A stretch of DNA of 64,000 bases from Sarcocystis neurona (taxonomy: Eukaryota; Apicomplexa; Conoidasida; Eucoccidiorida; Sarcocystidae), in the NCBI GenBank assembly GCA_000727475.1, contig KL647310.1, positions 1,191,324 through 1,255,323 of the forward strand. The letters run 5' to 3'. Under the pieces are notes generated by a model. That model made no database searches. It was not told where the DNA came from and was given only the letters and a program-made list of their open reading frames with translations. This document shows positions 47,037-60,864 of the stretch, one piece after another. Position 1 is the first letter of the stretch; each line of letters starts with the position of its first letter. The position numbers and the translations under genes are program-made.

Positions 47037-48105
47037 ACCAATGATACTGGTATCGTTGAAAACCTCTTACGATGTATTTGAACGGTGTCGTTAGGCTTTA
47101 GTCGACATCACGCGTCAGAGGGGAATACGTCACCGTGCACCTAACTTTAGCCGAAAGTAGAACTGTGGGTACCATAGTGTGGTTGACAGTCTCATCCGAA
47201 CCGCCACTGCAAAGCACCTACAGACTCTACTTGCCTCCAGTACCTGCTAATGTTTAGAAACTGGTTGTTTCGCAAGTCCTCAGTTTGCAAAGACCCCGCT
47301 GCATGCACGAAGGGGAAGAAGAGTGGCTCAGTAACACAGATGTGTCCAGGACATAATGACGTACACATTGCACTGCGACGAAGGCAGGGCGCCAGGATGA
47401 GGAGATACAGAACTGGACTACGAGCTACCTGTTTCAAGACTACGAGACTACGGTCACCGCACAATAAGGTGCAAAGCTTGAAGCAAGTCGAGATACGACG
47501 AGCCCACCCTTTTCTATACCAGTCGTAGACATATGTATTCATATGTGTATATATATATATATACATGGTACACACATACGTACAGAGATGTTTCTGTGTG
47601 GTCATGCATGCACCCATGCATGCGTGAAGTCCCTGCGCGTGCAATATAGTTGCGTGGATACAATGACCTACGGTCAGCTGTATCAATGACCCACACAGTT
47701 TACAGATAAACACACATACGTACTACGGACGCGCACGTAGTGACTCAGAGCGAACAGGCACACTTGGCTGTAGGGCATATATAGGTGTCAAATGGTGTCA
47801 GTGACCGACAGAAGAGTTCGTACAATGTCGTAGGCGTCTTTGTCTGTCTGACAAGAGCGATGAAGCAAGAGATCGACATGTCGACCGGAAAGACAGCAGG
47901 GGGGAAGCTTCGAGATTCTTTGAGCGACAGGCCCACCAGCCAGGCTGTCTGTCGTTTCCAGTCAGCTGCCATGTTAGCAGCTTTTTTGACGAAGCCTACA
48001 GAACGTTGGTGGCGTCAGAGCGGTTCCCCCAGTCCATTACCAGGCTAGACAACTAGCCTTCTGTGATTGTATCTGGAGGACGGTCTCTACAGAGGTGTGC
48101 TGCCG
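47037..48105. other. Between two minus-strand genes
   Basis: This stretch holds the 3' flank of the subtilisin gene and a TATA tract at 47,540-47,570. No exon could be supported. Confidence 0.5.
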
Positions 48106-51100
48106 CTAGTTTACGAGTAAGAGCTTGTTCAGCGGACCTAGAAGCGAAGCAAGGCTAGATACCAAAGCGGTCACTGACGAGGTTGCCACCGGTCCATTCA
48201 TAATGTTTGATTCGTTCTTGCCTTCTGCGGAACCAGGCGACTTCGAGAAGTCGTCTATGTGCTCAGCAACAACAGCAGGTGGCACGTGGTGTGGCTGGGT
48301 CTGAGATATGTGTTCAAAGAAAGCCTCTTCAGACGGAAAGATATTTCCGTTCACCAGCGCTGTCGTAACTGGTTTTGCGTAGAAGAGTCTGTTATCCGCT
48401 GCGGCAGCGGCGGATGCTGCAGGGGCAGACGGCACGACACCAGGCTGAGTCGCGGGAGGTACCATGCCGATATGCTTTTCCTCTTTTGTGTCAGGTGGAT
48501 TTTCCTTTGGCGGCCCCAACACATCCAGTATTGCTGCGTAGGCGTTCACATTACCTGCTCCATAGTACCACAGTAGACAAAAACGGAGAGAAAAAAGGGA
48601 ACGATAGTGCGACAGAAGCACTAATAACCTCATGAGCAGTGCTAACAAGGTAGCGGCTGTGGAACCGCCCGCAGCGCCGGGTAGAAACACATTTCGTCAC
48701 AGGCGAAACGAGCAATGACTCACGCGTCAGCAAAGGAAAGTAGGCACATTCGTAAAATTAGCTCAGCCTATCCGCCTCCTAAGGGCCCGCTACCTTTTGT
48801 GCTTGAAAAATGGGCGGAAACCGGCGGGAACGCACCGGAAAATCAAGGAGGAGAGACGACAATTTATAAAAATCTACGCATGAGCCTAGGTACTTGCACG
48901 GATTGACACAGGCGTGCATATGTATATATATATATAAGATGATCCCCTTCATGTATCCTTGTCTCGTAGCCTGCTGAAGATGGATGCAAGTAAGCAGTAA
49001 ATGCAGTCCTGTAAGAGCACGAAAATAAACAAGTTCACATGCATACTAGGGCGATATTTACATTACTTTGTTTTTGGGCTATCCTTTTGGAAGACAGATA
49101 GAGTGGGGAGAGGTATGCGTGCCTGCCGGGCCGAGCATTCAAGCAAACCGAATTTGGTCGCCTCCGATGTCGTTCAGTGATGTGCACTCGTATTTGTTCC
49201 CAGCGGGCCCAGATTCGGCATCCAGTTGGATGTAAGCGTTACGAGGGGGGATCGTTTCGAGGTAGGCGCGTAAAAACTCAGCTGACAGTTTGTTTTGCGT
49301 CTCGTGTAACAATACTTCCTTCAAAACAAGGATGCTGCTGACATTTGCATCACACGTGTGTTTGTTTGTTTGTGCGCATGTGCAACACAGTGCCGCACGT
49401 TTGCGAAAACTACATGCGTATACTATAAACGTGTTCATTTGTGTTTAGAGACAGAGAGTGCAAGATAGTGACTTACGACATGGTGCACACCAAAATCTAA
49501 ACGTACGCATATTCACGTGTGAAACACATTGTTGTACATACTGTTGTAGACACCTTTTAAATATATACCTGCGCGGCTACACTGTTACTTCAAACACGGT
49601 ACAGAGGCTGTGGAGACGCCCCATATGTGGTATCACTGACCTTGCGAGTATGCTATGTTGCACGATCACTTTGGCTCTTCCCTCACGTTCTTTGCATCGA
49701 CGTCGTACCTGCAATGACGAAGCCTTCAAGATGCCGAAGTCGCGTAGATGTCCTGATTATGCAGTCTCGCACCTCTGCCGCAGTCATGGCAGGGTTTGCT
49801 GCCCACACCATGGCGGCAATGCCTAGGGAAAATCGATACAATGTAGAACTTTCAAAGAGGTCGATGGGCTACCGTACGTTTATTATCCTCAAAGGAAATG
49901 ATATGACAACGACATGGACGTTGAAGTTTGGTACACGTTGACGTCGGAAACAAATTGTTGCTGGCGTCTTTAAGGCGTTAGTTAACCCTGCAGCTTCTCT
50001 GGGTTTTCTCAGGGACAATCTCACGATGATGCTACCTGCATGGATATACACACGTGTGCACTGATTAAGCGGGAGGAAATATGTGTTTTCGCGTAAGTTG
50101 CTTTAAAGGTTCGTTCGTCACTTCTATTCCAGAAAGTGAAGGTGCACAGGCGTGTGGCCTTGCACCGGTGCGCGTATACGTTTAATTTGGTAAACGAGTT
50201 ACAAGGGCGGTCGAGCTGGCTAGTGGCCCTTTCGATCTGTGAGGCTTGCGAATGTGCGCAAATAAGCTAATGAAATGGAGACAGATTCGCATACGCATGC
50301 GAAAAAAAGCAGGATGGCGTCCTCAGTGAGTATCTACTATATTGAGATTGCTGGGCATAGGTATCACCTACGAGGTCTCTCTAATGGATCGCACACGCAG
50401 CTTACCCGCAACGAGTGGAGTGGCCATGGATGTACCAGTTTTGTAGCCGTACCCTTCAGGAAATTTCTTTGCTGGGACAGTACTAATAATATCCGTTCCT
50501 GTAGCGCAGACCACCAGGAAGCAGTGGGGGATCTACCGGTGCACAGGTAAAGTACAGCGCAGGTTGAAGGATGCTTCACACGTCAAGCATCGAGGTGAAA
50601 TAGCATCTGTCAACAACGCATCATACTTTCTTCCATGGCATGTATCACGTCATAGCGCGTGATTATAGTCCCCTGCACGATAAAGCATCGCTGCGCGTTA
50701 TTGCTCACTACGGCACTGGCGTATCGCTCCCTCAACCACTTGGATAGCTCCACACGGACTCGTCCCTTTGCGCAGATAACAGAGTGTGTGCATTTTGGGG
50801 GAGTGGTATTTGCGTACACATTTCACCGGCGTTGTAGATATCACAAGTGGTTACAGGAGTGTAGACGTCAGGGGTTCAACCCGGCATACAGGAAGGTTCG
50901 GCGTACTGCGCCTAAGCGCTTGGAGAATGGTTGAGCAATGTTGTGTGCGTGTGTATGCCTCGTTATTTCAGAGTCCGTAGAGGGCTGTGCTCCAAGCTTT
51001 ACTTACCCGGGGCCACAACGTCGACGTTATTGGGGCCGAAATTAGAAGTCCCAGCAACTCCTCCTTCTGCAGTCAGGTTTGCCACCCGCAAGATATTCCT

Positions 51101-54100
51101 CGCTCCTTTATTCGTCCTCTTGTCATAGCCCCAGTTGGGCGGGTAGTCTGGCGTGCTGGAAGATTCACGCACAGGGAACATGGGCAAATTCAGCAGCACG
51201 TACACCACGAGCATCAGTAACAGGCAACGCTAACAGCGACGGCAACTGCAACAGTTGCACCGGCAACACAAGCACAGCAACTACAGCCTCAGCCGCACCA
51301 GCACAAGGTTTTCTGTCTCACCGTCGACGCAGGAATTTACCTTCTAAGGTTGTACATAATGCATTAACCGTTTTACACTATCTACTTTAAGAGTGAAAAG
51401 AAAGATGCGGATGCCTGCGCCAAAATGCATACATCTATCCCTCTCTGTGGCACCACTGAGGCAGCTTGCTTCCCCTTACGCATGAAAATGCATCCTGTGC
51501 ACGTTGAGTACACGGTGGATGGAGTCACGGAAACTGCTTATACGCCAAAAGTCTCTAAAAAAGCATACATATTCCTTGTGGTGAAGGCGGCGACCGGTGC
51601 ATGAGCCACACTCTGCAAAAAATATGTGTGCTGCTGGCCGCCTCCTACAAGATGAAAGGTGATTCGCGCAGTTTTGTTGGCGTCCTCATGTATGTGTACC
51701 AAAGGGCGACATTGGACGGGCAACAGGTTTTACATAACGAAGTATTTTCGCCCCCTTTAACACAAGGGCAAGACGGTGTCCATTTAGGCACGTATGTCCA
51801 CCTCTTAAACACACGCGCAACACAGCATAAACAGACACACACTACATGAATATCGCGGGAAGGTCCTTCTGTATGCGTGGAGTTTCACCAGCCGTGCATG
51901 CTTAGACAGCCGTCGTTCTTCTTTGCCTTCTGCTTCCCCTTCTGCAGGTAAATGCACTGAACAGCCGCACTACAGTTGCGATAGTCGCACCTGTAGACAG
52001 GTGTAGCAACTGCGGGTGTTCTGTTGCACGTATGTGTGTGCTGAGTTCGCACGAGAAAAAAATGTTCTCACTATACAATGTAGAGTACTACTCTGTTTAT
52101 CAAAACGTAACTCACTAGGTGTTGTCTTTCCCGGCGTTGTCCACGGCAGAGACGAAGAGTTGTCCTTTCGCTGCTGTCCTTCTTACAGCCATTTTCAAGC
52201 CTTCAGAAGGGGAGGCATAACCCCAACTGTTGGTACTAATTTTCGCACCCATGCGCAGCGAATAGTCGATCGCTTCGGCAGCAGCAGCGCTGCGGGCGAT
52301 GAATTTCAGTGGCATGAGTCTTGCTTCCCAGTTCACCCCTTGTAACGAAGGATTACGCACCAGCGAGAAGCAGCAATCAAATCGGGAGAGTAGTGTTATC
52401 AGCGGGAGCGGATACTACCGCAGCAGCCAACCTGCTCTTCGCCAGAGCTCTCCAACACAAACATTTCAGATCAGCAGCACTCACAGACCACGCATTACAC
52501 CAACAACGTGAACGGCTGCACCAACTCACAAGTATCAATGTCATGAGCAACGATGTCAAACAGCAGTCCAAACAACAGAGCAACGACACCGCTCCTACTT
52601 GTGGACTTTTAAGGGACCGGTGTCTCTCAAGAACAGAGTACACCGGATACGAGTGTGGGTGCATAAAACTGTAGGAGCCACGGACTACCCAGCACACTGG
52701 CGTAAGCAGATTGGTGTGCCGGTTTCGCCTACGCATGTCTACTTGCGTCTACAGGCACTTCCATGAATAGCTGTCCACATCCATGGTACAGAGTGCAAGG
52801 AAGAACTCAGGATTACCAGCCGGCAAGTCGCCAGCGCAACTGCAAAAAGAACTGCACCTATTCTTCTCTGGCATCCGGAGATGAGAATACTGATATATTT
52901 CACGACGTCGCCCCCTTAGCTCCTGTCTCGCTCGCTTGAAACAGTGAAGACTGCACTGTCTTCCCGTCCTAGGGAGGGAATGCGATGTTGGGGAATTTTC
53001 CATTGGATTCCGCTGCGTAGCTGCCGTATCACTCGTCTGCCTCCAAATGGTACCGTAGACGCATGCATATATGCAGTGATAGAGACACTTCCACACTGGA
53101 CAAGAACACAAGATGCCTGTTTCTTCGGATTACTAGCGCAGGTCAGCTGCAGCGTCAAATATACTCATTCTCCTGCGTCGCTTTCTCGAACCGGTCACCC
53201 ACCGCTCCTTCGCGGTCGCCGCGTACACTGAGTTACCGCGGCCCTGGATAACGCGTGCGCCGACTCTATTTTTCCACCTAGTACCCGCACTCTATGCATT
53301 TTAGACCGGCTCCGCCTTTCACCAGCACTCTACGTACTCTGGGGTGTCTTCAAAGGAGAACTGCACTTTGCCGACCCTCACCGGTGAGGTGAGGGTGTGC
53401 GGGCAAACTGCTACTTCTGCGTACACTCATGGATACTGACGTCTGCAGGTGTCTACATATTCCGTGAATACTGTCACACGGCGCATTAAGGCTCTGCAGG
53501 CACACCTGTGTGTGTGTGTGTGTGAGCTTCTTGCTTGGTATAATACGGCACACGGGTGCATGGGGGAGAACACTTGCTAGGGCTCTTCACTAGTTTACAC
53601 CTTTGGTAGAACAGGTTTACGGAGGTGCCCCGCCCGGAGAAAGCTGACTCGTTTACCTTACTACACGTTGTGCATGTGGTCCTTCCGAATAATGTGCTTC
53701 TATACTGTTGCCCGGGGCTTCAGAGAATACGAAGATCATTCCTCCTTCAAACTGCCGTGAGAAGACCGCTTATCTCCCGTATGAGGGAGAAAAATAACAA
53801 AGCCACGAGAATGTGGAGTATCTTGGTTGTGTGGAATCCGACAGAACATACGCGAAAGACTAGCTTGCATTCTTACACACTCAGAACACCTCTAAATGAT
53901 GTTTGCGCTGAATTCACTCAACCGGTGCGAACCTGTAATTCCTCGTCTGTTGTTGGCGGCCGCAGCGATAATGCCAGCGACATGCGTGCCGTGTCCGTTG
54001 TAGTCCATCGGATCACTCGTGTCCTTCTCGAAATCATAACCATGGTAGTCGTCCACATATCCATTACCTACACGTATGGCAGCCAGTCCGATTTGTGTCA

Positions 54101-55155
54101 ACGGCATACAAGACCGCATTCTACAGACCCTGCACAAAAGTGTAGCAGTTTCTCTAAGGAATTGTCGCTAGCGAACTGCGTGAGACGGAGCGCAGCACCT
54201 TTGTTAACGGGCGTATTCTATTTCAGCAGCAGCGCTAGAACATCCTGATAAGTGGATGAGATCTGACGCCTTTCAAGGAATCACGCAGCACCATAATCTG
54301 TAGTCCGCCTGAGACGCGAGAATACTAGCTTGCCAATAACTTCGGTATAATTGTTGCTCGATCAGTTGCACACAACCATGGCTCCGAAATGCTGCGAACG
54401 TATGCGACAAAGGATGCGTCCGGCCCCTCCACGCAGGGCTTGGAAAGAAGAACCTCTGAATTAATAAACGTGTGCATAGCCGCACACCAGTTTACAAGTG
54501 TGTGTATCTAGACGGTGACGGTACATAAAAATGAGTCTATGCTTCGCGCTCGTCATCGACAGGGCATATTCTGAAAAGATAGAGCTGTGTTTTCTGGTCA
54601 GAGCTCAATTGTACACGGAAGTTGTGCCCAGTGGCATGGGCGTGTGCATGACTGACTGTTGACAGTAAATATAAGTCGACGCTTAGTTCCATTCTGTGCT
54701 GTAAACGACTCGCGTACAAAAAGGTTGTACAGATAACGGGCTTCTGCCGTGCCACGTCTTGCTCTACCTTTCATCGTCATAATCTCTTTTGGGGGAAATG
54801 ATGAGAAGGGGGGCGAGTACGAACACCTGTGGTGAAGCTCGTTTTCCCGCCTGTACCCGCGTCAGCAGACGCTAATTTCTGGCAAATCGTACGCGGGGAC
54901 GTCGAAAGAGCACGGTCCAAACTCCACTGTAGTACAGAGCCACGAATTCTTATCACGTTGAAGTATGTGGGGATTCCTATACGTGCATAGGTAATTCGTG
55001 AAGTCCTGCACGGGACACGGGACAAACGGATGTCTGTGGCTGGAAGGAGCTGACAAGGCCGTGTAACTCACCATCATCATCGATGCCGTTGTCTGGAATT
55101 TCACCCTTGTTTACCCACATTTGCGTGCGTAGGTCTTCATGAGTGTAGTCGATAC
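48106..55155 (-). CDS. Subtilisin exons 2-8: catalytic domain
   Basis: Seven small exons (84, 135, 223, 149, 93, 114 and 449 bases) encode the rest of the peptidase S8 domain in the expected order: [21 protein letters not shown] with the His motif; [30 protein letters not shown]; the Ser motif; [17 protein letters not shown]; and GNVNAYAAI. Introns are about 0.4-1.6 kb and hold no coding. Most donors are GTGAGT, GTAAGT, GTAAGC or GTACGA; the one after exon 3 (GTTCGC) is weak. Confidence 0.9.
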
Positions 55156-58100
55156 CTGTAAAATAGGGGCAAAGCACAAAGTGAGTAAAATTCCATACCT
55201 CTGTACAAGCCGCGCACCACGCACTGAAAGGCAGCCTGTTGAATCAAGCGCTCCAGCAGGGTTGTAACAAGAGAGGCAGAGAATTAATTGTGGCGTGTTC
55301 ATCGGCAGACAACTCTCTTTCGATAGTTCCCTTCGCTGACTTGAAAGATACCTAGAACTGACGTACAAGACAGGTACTTTTCATCCTTCTGCAGTACACA
55401 TGCGTGTGCACCTCGCGCGAACAACCCTGTGCATGTGCTGTTTTTTGAACCGCGTGTACGTTGTCCACACATGACGCAAATGTGTTTGATTGTAAAGGTA
55501 AAAACATACGCACTCTGCACACAAGACTGTCCCGTATACTGACTTTTAACTTACGGCAGCTGCCCCAGTAAAAAGCATGTGATTCATGTGTACTTGTACT
55601 TAACATCACCCCTAGGTGACAGGTGCGGGCACTGCGTCTTCGATTGCGTGATGCAAACCTCCAGATGCGCTAACGGGATACTGCGGCAGCTGCTTCTACT
55701 CTGCAGACAACGCGTTCTCCTGCGTCGTTCCCGCTCTGAAGATCACCTGTTTTTCAGTGGCTTCTCACGGTGCAGCCGCTGGAAGACAGTCTACTGCGTT
55801 GCACACTTTGACACGACACACTGTGATGCTGAGATTCTGGACAGACCTACGGCGTCTGGATGTCATGAACTACATGTATCCTTGTATAGAGGAGTACGGT
55901 TCCGTAGTGAGATTCACAGGAATATAGAGGTGAAACTGCTCTGTGTTCACTGAACCCTGTGTCAACGAGAGTCCACTCTGTTTGAGACCCTCCGCAGCGC
56001 ACGTGCAATGCAGGAACGCACTGCACAGTGGTCTGCCGTTGCTGCAGCCCCCGCTTTACGCCTAAACGTAGAGATACAGGGCCAGAGATGGCGATTCACT
56101 TGCACGTATACCAAGGTGTACGCATGTGCAGGTGCCCACGTTCACACGCGGAACTCTACGCGTATTCACATGCGCACGTTGAGTGTTGTTATCTCTCTAC
56201 ATGCAGACGGCCGTGCATTTACTGGTAAAATTCGCAAGCACAGTGTGATCGTCAGCGAATCATTGTAGTCTTCTGCCGCTCGTATATGTGGGTGGAGGTG
56301 CTATTCGCCTACGGATCTACAACCTGTGCCACACCACGAACGACTTCCGTAAATGCGTGTACACGTGTCTGCACAGCTGGAGACGAACGCCGTCCTTTTC
56401 GCACAGGGAACTCACCAGTGTCTATGACTGCCACAACGATGGGCTCTACTTTTCGTGCTGCTGCTGGAGAACTTTGCACTTTATTCTTGGCAGGCTTCGC
56501 ACGTCCGGTTACGCCGTGTCTTCTTCGCTGGGAGGTGAGACGGTGCTTGTACACGAGATTCCAGGCCTCGACGGCTTGCACATTTACGCGTGGCCCGTGA
56601 TACGCCCATTGACGTGAGAAGTACTGATCGTTTGGTAAGTGCTTGTCGCTCACCGGGGCCACAAGAGACGCGAAAATAAGTCGTCGATGAGCGGAATTCT
56701 CCATCTGGTCTTCGTTCGGGTCGTATTCCGGTGCCACTGCGGCTCTCTTCTCTTCTGCCGATGAGACCTCTACTACATCAGGCTTCTCATCCGCAGACAG
56801 CGGATCTTCACTTGTTGCTATTATGGGTCCAACTGCTGCCGTTGATCCAGAAGGCGAAGCTGCTTGTTCTTCTGCTTCCGTCTCTGCTCCTCCTGTTTCT
56901 TTTGTCCGGTTCGGCCACCAGGTTCTGCTACTCGTCTGTTCATGGAGTGCCTGTGTGACTCGACTTGGAGCCCCTTCTTCCGTACACGTCTGTTTGAAAC
57001 GGCTGTTGTCGCCTGTGCTTGTAGTAGAGTAACCGCTGATGGACCTGCTGCTGCTACTGTATTTGCTGCGGTTATAAGGGGTGTACTTGGCTGCGTTGTC
57101 TTCGACAAATTCGAAACGTCTTTCGCATGCCGCTAAGGCCTTTAAACACTCGTCACACACTAAACTTTTCCGCGATGTTTCGAGGTTGCGAAAGGCTGCA
57201 TTTTCCTCGAGAGCCTCTCGCACAGCTTGTTGAGCGGCATCGTACAAGCTGAGGGGAACAATACCCATATGGGGCTTCAGGAGAGATGTGGATGACCGGT
57301 TATACGAGGTGGACGACGTTGTGTCTTCTGCGTCTCCTTCACCGTTGCGCAAAGGTGGGTCAGGAAAGAAATCATTTGCAGCAGGTGGCCCAGAAAAGGC
57401 AGCACGGGGTACATCTCCAGCAGATTCTCGTGGTACAGTAGTCGTATATGAGATATTTCTGATTGCGTCGGCTGTAACGGCCTCTTGCTGCTTCTGTTGC
57501 CGTGGTACATCCAAGCGGTCTCCGGTCTCAGTGTTGGCTTGTTGGGTACTTTTGTCCGAGAGTGATGCTTCTGCATTGTACGGCTTTATCCCAGACCGAA
57601 CTGCTGGAGCTGAACTGTTAACTGTTAGTCGCCGTCCTGCTGCAGTACGTGGAAGAGGCACATATGTTTTCGTTATGTGCCTGTTCTTTCTTTCCCCGAA
57701 CTCCGGAAGATGCCTCTTTTCCGTCTCTGCAGTCTCCTCGGTTGCATTCGCCCTGTTGACATCAAACATGTTGGCGTGTCGTTTTCCCACCGTGTATGGT
57801 GCTGTCTGCCCATGAGTTAGCTTTTGTTTTTTCGTCCTTCTTACGTGTGTCTGTGCTGCGTCACCACTGCGGTGAAGGACCGGCGCCAGAGTGGCCTCGA
57901 CAGCATCCTTTCCCGTAACTGGTACAGCGAATTCTTCTGTGGGTTCTAGGCTTCTGCGTGTGCGTATACTACGCTGTGGCACTTCCTCTTGCTGGACGCG
58001 CTGCTGCTGTTGGTGCAGCTCCAGGTGCGGCTCTTGCCCTGGCAAAAACCCACGGGTATGCGGTACATTTTCTAGGGTTGTCTCCTCCTTTTGTCGTTGC

Positions 58101-59650
58101 CCGACCTCTTCTTCCTCTGCTGTGTGCGTAACTGGCACAATCCCCCCGCGCTCAAAACTGTCTCTGCCCCTAAACACAATTTCGCTGTCTGGCTCTATCA
58201 GCCACGTGGACTTGTTGCGCTGCCAGAGAGTTTTAATGGTTTCTTTGATGTCTTCTTCACTAAGGTGGTCTTGAAATTCCAGAACCACCAGGCCTACATT
58301 TTCCAAGACTTTCACACCTTTAATTATTCCGAGGTCTTGCAGCTGGTCTAGTCTTAGCCGCTGATTCGCTTCTCGCACAGCCTCCTTGTGACTCAGGAAT
58401 TCGTCTTCTTCTTCCCCCTTCTCTTCTGCATTATCTTCACCCTCTTCACTAAGATCTCCAGACCACCTGCTTGCGCTTCGAGCGATATCTTCCAGGCTAT
58501 TCTCGTTGATGCGTTTTGCGTGCTCTCGTAGAGGAGCTGCATTCAAAGGGGACTGCTGAAGACTTTCGACCATTTTACCCCTCCCTAGGTTTGTCATGCG
58601 ATGACTTTTCTTCTTCATCTCTGGAAACGTAATTTCCGTTAATCCCACAATCAAGCGGCCTCCGGTACCGTCACTTCCGGATTGTCTTCGAGGTAGCTCT
58701 ATGTGTTCATCGGTTAGCACTCCACTTTCGGCGTCTTCGTCGAAGTCATCATCACTCATAGAGTCTTCCCACTGCCCATTTGGTGGTAGAGAGTTAGTGG
58801 CGATGGACTCCGGAGATTTGTACTCACTCGCTGGTGTACTGCCAGCTGCAACACCCGGCGGTGGTGCCTCGCTGTCTCCTGTAACGTCTCCTCGTTCATG
58901 TTTATCCTCTACCCCTGCTGGGGGAAAATGGCTCTTCATTGCTGCTTCAGGGACCTTACGCTCTCCATTTAGGTATTCTTCTCTTTCGCGACGTCGGCGT
59001 TGCTGTTGCTGCTGCTGCCGCACCGCTCGTGCAATTTCAAGACTCGCTTTTTCGACGGCTTCAAATGATTCACCGGTGAGGTCAGCATCCACACTAAGGG
59101 GAAAACGAACCATATCTGGATTATCAGTCATGTAAGGTCGACGCAATAGAATAGGCAACGGAGAGCCTCCTCCATTCCGCTGGGCTCCCATACTAGAAAC
59201 TTGAATAGGTTCTGTTTCCGTTACCTGAGAGACAGCCGCTGCGACAATCTTCCCGGACCGGTCTGCGGGCAAGATACGGGAAGTTGCCTCTGCCCAAATT
59301 GTTCCAGGCGTTTGAAAACGGTCTGATGCTGTCGCCTTTGCTGAGGGGTACTCCTGTGTTGAGGCTACTGCACTAGTCCTACGTGGCGCAAAGTCGTGAA
59401 GAAGAAAATATAAGGAGGAGGTGAGCACCAGTGTAAGCCAGACACGGCAACAGCAAGCCAGACGGTTTTTTAATACGCTAGGTGTGATATTGTTGTTACC
59501 AGTTGTGACGTCGGTGTTGGTAATGAACGTCGTTGCATGGGAGAAGTAAGAAGCGGCAGAGTGGGGCGGGAACGTCGGAGCAGCAGACACAGAAGACTTA
59601 GATGGCAGGCGCCTGTGCCTGTGACCTTTCAGCAAGTGGAAATTCTCCAT
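48106..59650 (-). CDS. Subtilisin-like serine protease, 8 exons, 1,493 residues
   Basis: The exons are 59650-56416, 55155-55072, 54067-53933, 52338-52116, 51155-51007, 50498-50406, 49822-49709 and 48554-48106. All junctions agree in phase and sum to 1,493 codons plus TAG. The catalytic residues are Asp1077 (VIDTG, split by intron 1), His1132 (NGHGTHVAG) and Ser1299 (GTSMATP), with Asn1219 as the likely oxyanion residue. A hydrophobic segment at residues about 64-85 is a signal anchor. The 1,000-residue N-terminal extension is charged and mostly disordered. Around residues 430-500 ([15 protein letters not shown]) it resembles a subtilisin inhibitory prodomain. The C-terminal 130 residues after [13 protein letters not shown] are Ala/Pro/Ser-rich. 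Subtilases of this type act in the secretory pathway of Apicomplexa and process micronemal, rhoptry or surface proteins; the substrate here is unknown. Confidence 0.9.
53509..53524. repeat. Short (GT)n run
   Basis: Eight GT units lie in the intron between subtilisin exons 3 and 4. A similar (GT)n run occurs at 13,550-13,572. Confidence 0.7.
56416..59650 (-). CDS. Subtilisin exon 1: anchor, extension, prodomain, Asp
   Basis: The exon is one open frame of 1,078 codons. I chose the ATG at 59648-59650 because the hydrophobic segment follows 60 residues later. An ATG at 59849-59851 would add 67 residues of poor composition. The extension is Glu/Asp/Ser-rich with a Gln-rich patch. One Cys pair region ([15 protein letters not shown]) lies at about residues 820-835. 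The exon stops in the glycine codon of DTG at a GTGAGT donor. Confidence 0.85.
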
Positions 59651-60864
59651 CCTGTACACATGTAGATATTCCCGGAACCGACAAGATACTCCACAAGCTG
59701 TCTCCACACATAGAGTTCCAGTTAATTGTTTCTGTCCATGGAGTCGCTTGTGGTGACAAAAATGTGGAATAAGTCCGTTCGTCTGGTTTCGTCTGTAGAT
59801 CGAGAGAGACGCGCAGCGAGTGTAAACTACCCTGAGTGAGGCGCTGTTCAATTTCTGGGATGAACCAGCCGTGAGTGGCTACGTAGCGTCCGCATACGTA
59901 TACGTGAAAAAGGACCAGGAAGGAAGCTCCCCGACACGAGGGAGGCTCTGATGCCGACCTCGTCGACAAGGATTTGTAACTGGTGGAGACGCAACCGTGT
60001 ATTTTTGGCCTTCTCAGACGTCCGTGAAAACCGTACATTGAGGGCTGCCGTGTTTCCTGCGCACATCCGCGTAGGACCCCTGTAGAAATTGTTAATGCAC
60101 ACTGGGACCATATGCCTCCATTCTAGTCGTCCTCGGTATACCCGAGCACAAAACACGGCGGTAATATATATATTTACACTATTTGAACGTTTTTCTCCGC
60201 GCCTGGTACTACGACCTAGACTGCTATCCTCCACATGCTGAAATGTACACTTGAGTTTCTGGGTCTCCTGTAGTCACGGATGTCCTCCACACAAAGCATT
60301 CTGCTATATGTGCACACGTTCAGACCCTTCAGAAACGCGTCTGTACAAGTACCCACCATGCATGTGCGCACCGGGGAGTGGCTGTACAACTGCTCAAAGA
60401 CCATGCGCGACGACGATGGTGACGTCGCTTTTGCGCCTTTTCACGTAATTGTCGGCGCAGAGATGTATAAGAAATAATATGAGGAAGTCGAAAGGTCAAC
60501 GGAGCGCACGCACAACTTGTCTTGCGGTACGTAGAAGCCAATTAGCGCAGGGCGTCAAGGTCACATCGAAAGCGCTTCTGTGCGCGCACTCCTTGTCACA
60601 GATGTCGAGGATGTTGGTCCGCAGCAAGTGATATGGAAATTATGAGGTATCTCCATTTAGGGATACGGTGAGCGCAAAAGAGTTGGTATGTAGTACGATG
60701 GGTGGATCGTCATCTTTTGCGGGTCGCCGCACGCTGTTGTTAAGATTCGTCAACATGGCGGAGATGGCTTCTGAGCTCCGTAGGGTTTTGCAGAAGGGAC
60801 TAGATTGCTCTACAGTGGAGCGGAGCCCCAGCTACTCCTAGTGTAGGATGGTACACAACGGCTG
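59651..60864. other. Upstream of the subtilisin gene
   Basis: This is the 5' flank of the subtilisin and the 3' flank of the next minus-strand gene. Short frames such as 59848-60234 carry no motif. The subtilisin promoter and any 5' untranslated exon should be here. Confidence 0.5.

Noticed and set aside
50815..50895. GGGGTTCAACCC near a weak A-box-like sequence, a possible tRNA
   Set aside because: The stems do not pair into a cloverleaf, and the site lies inside a subtilisin intron.
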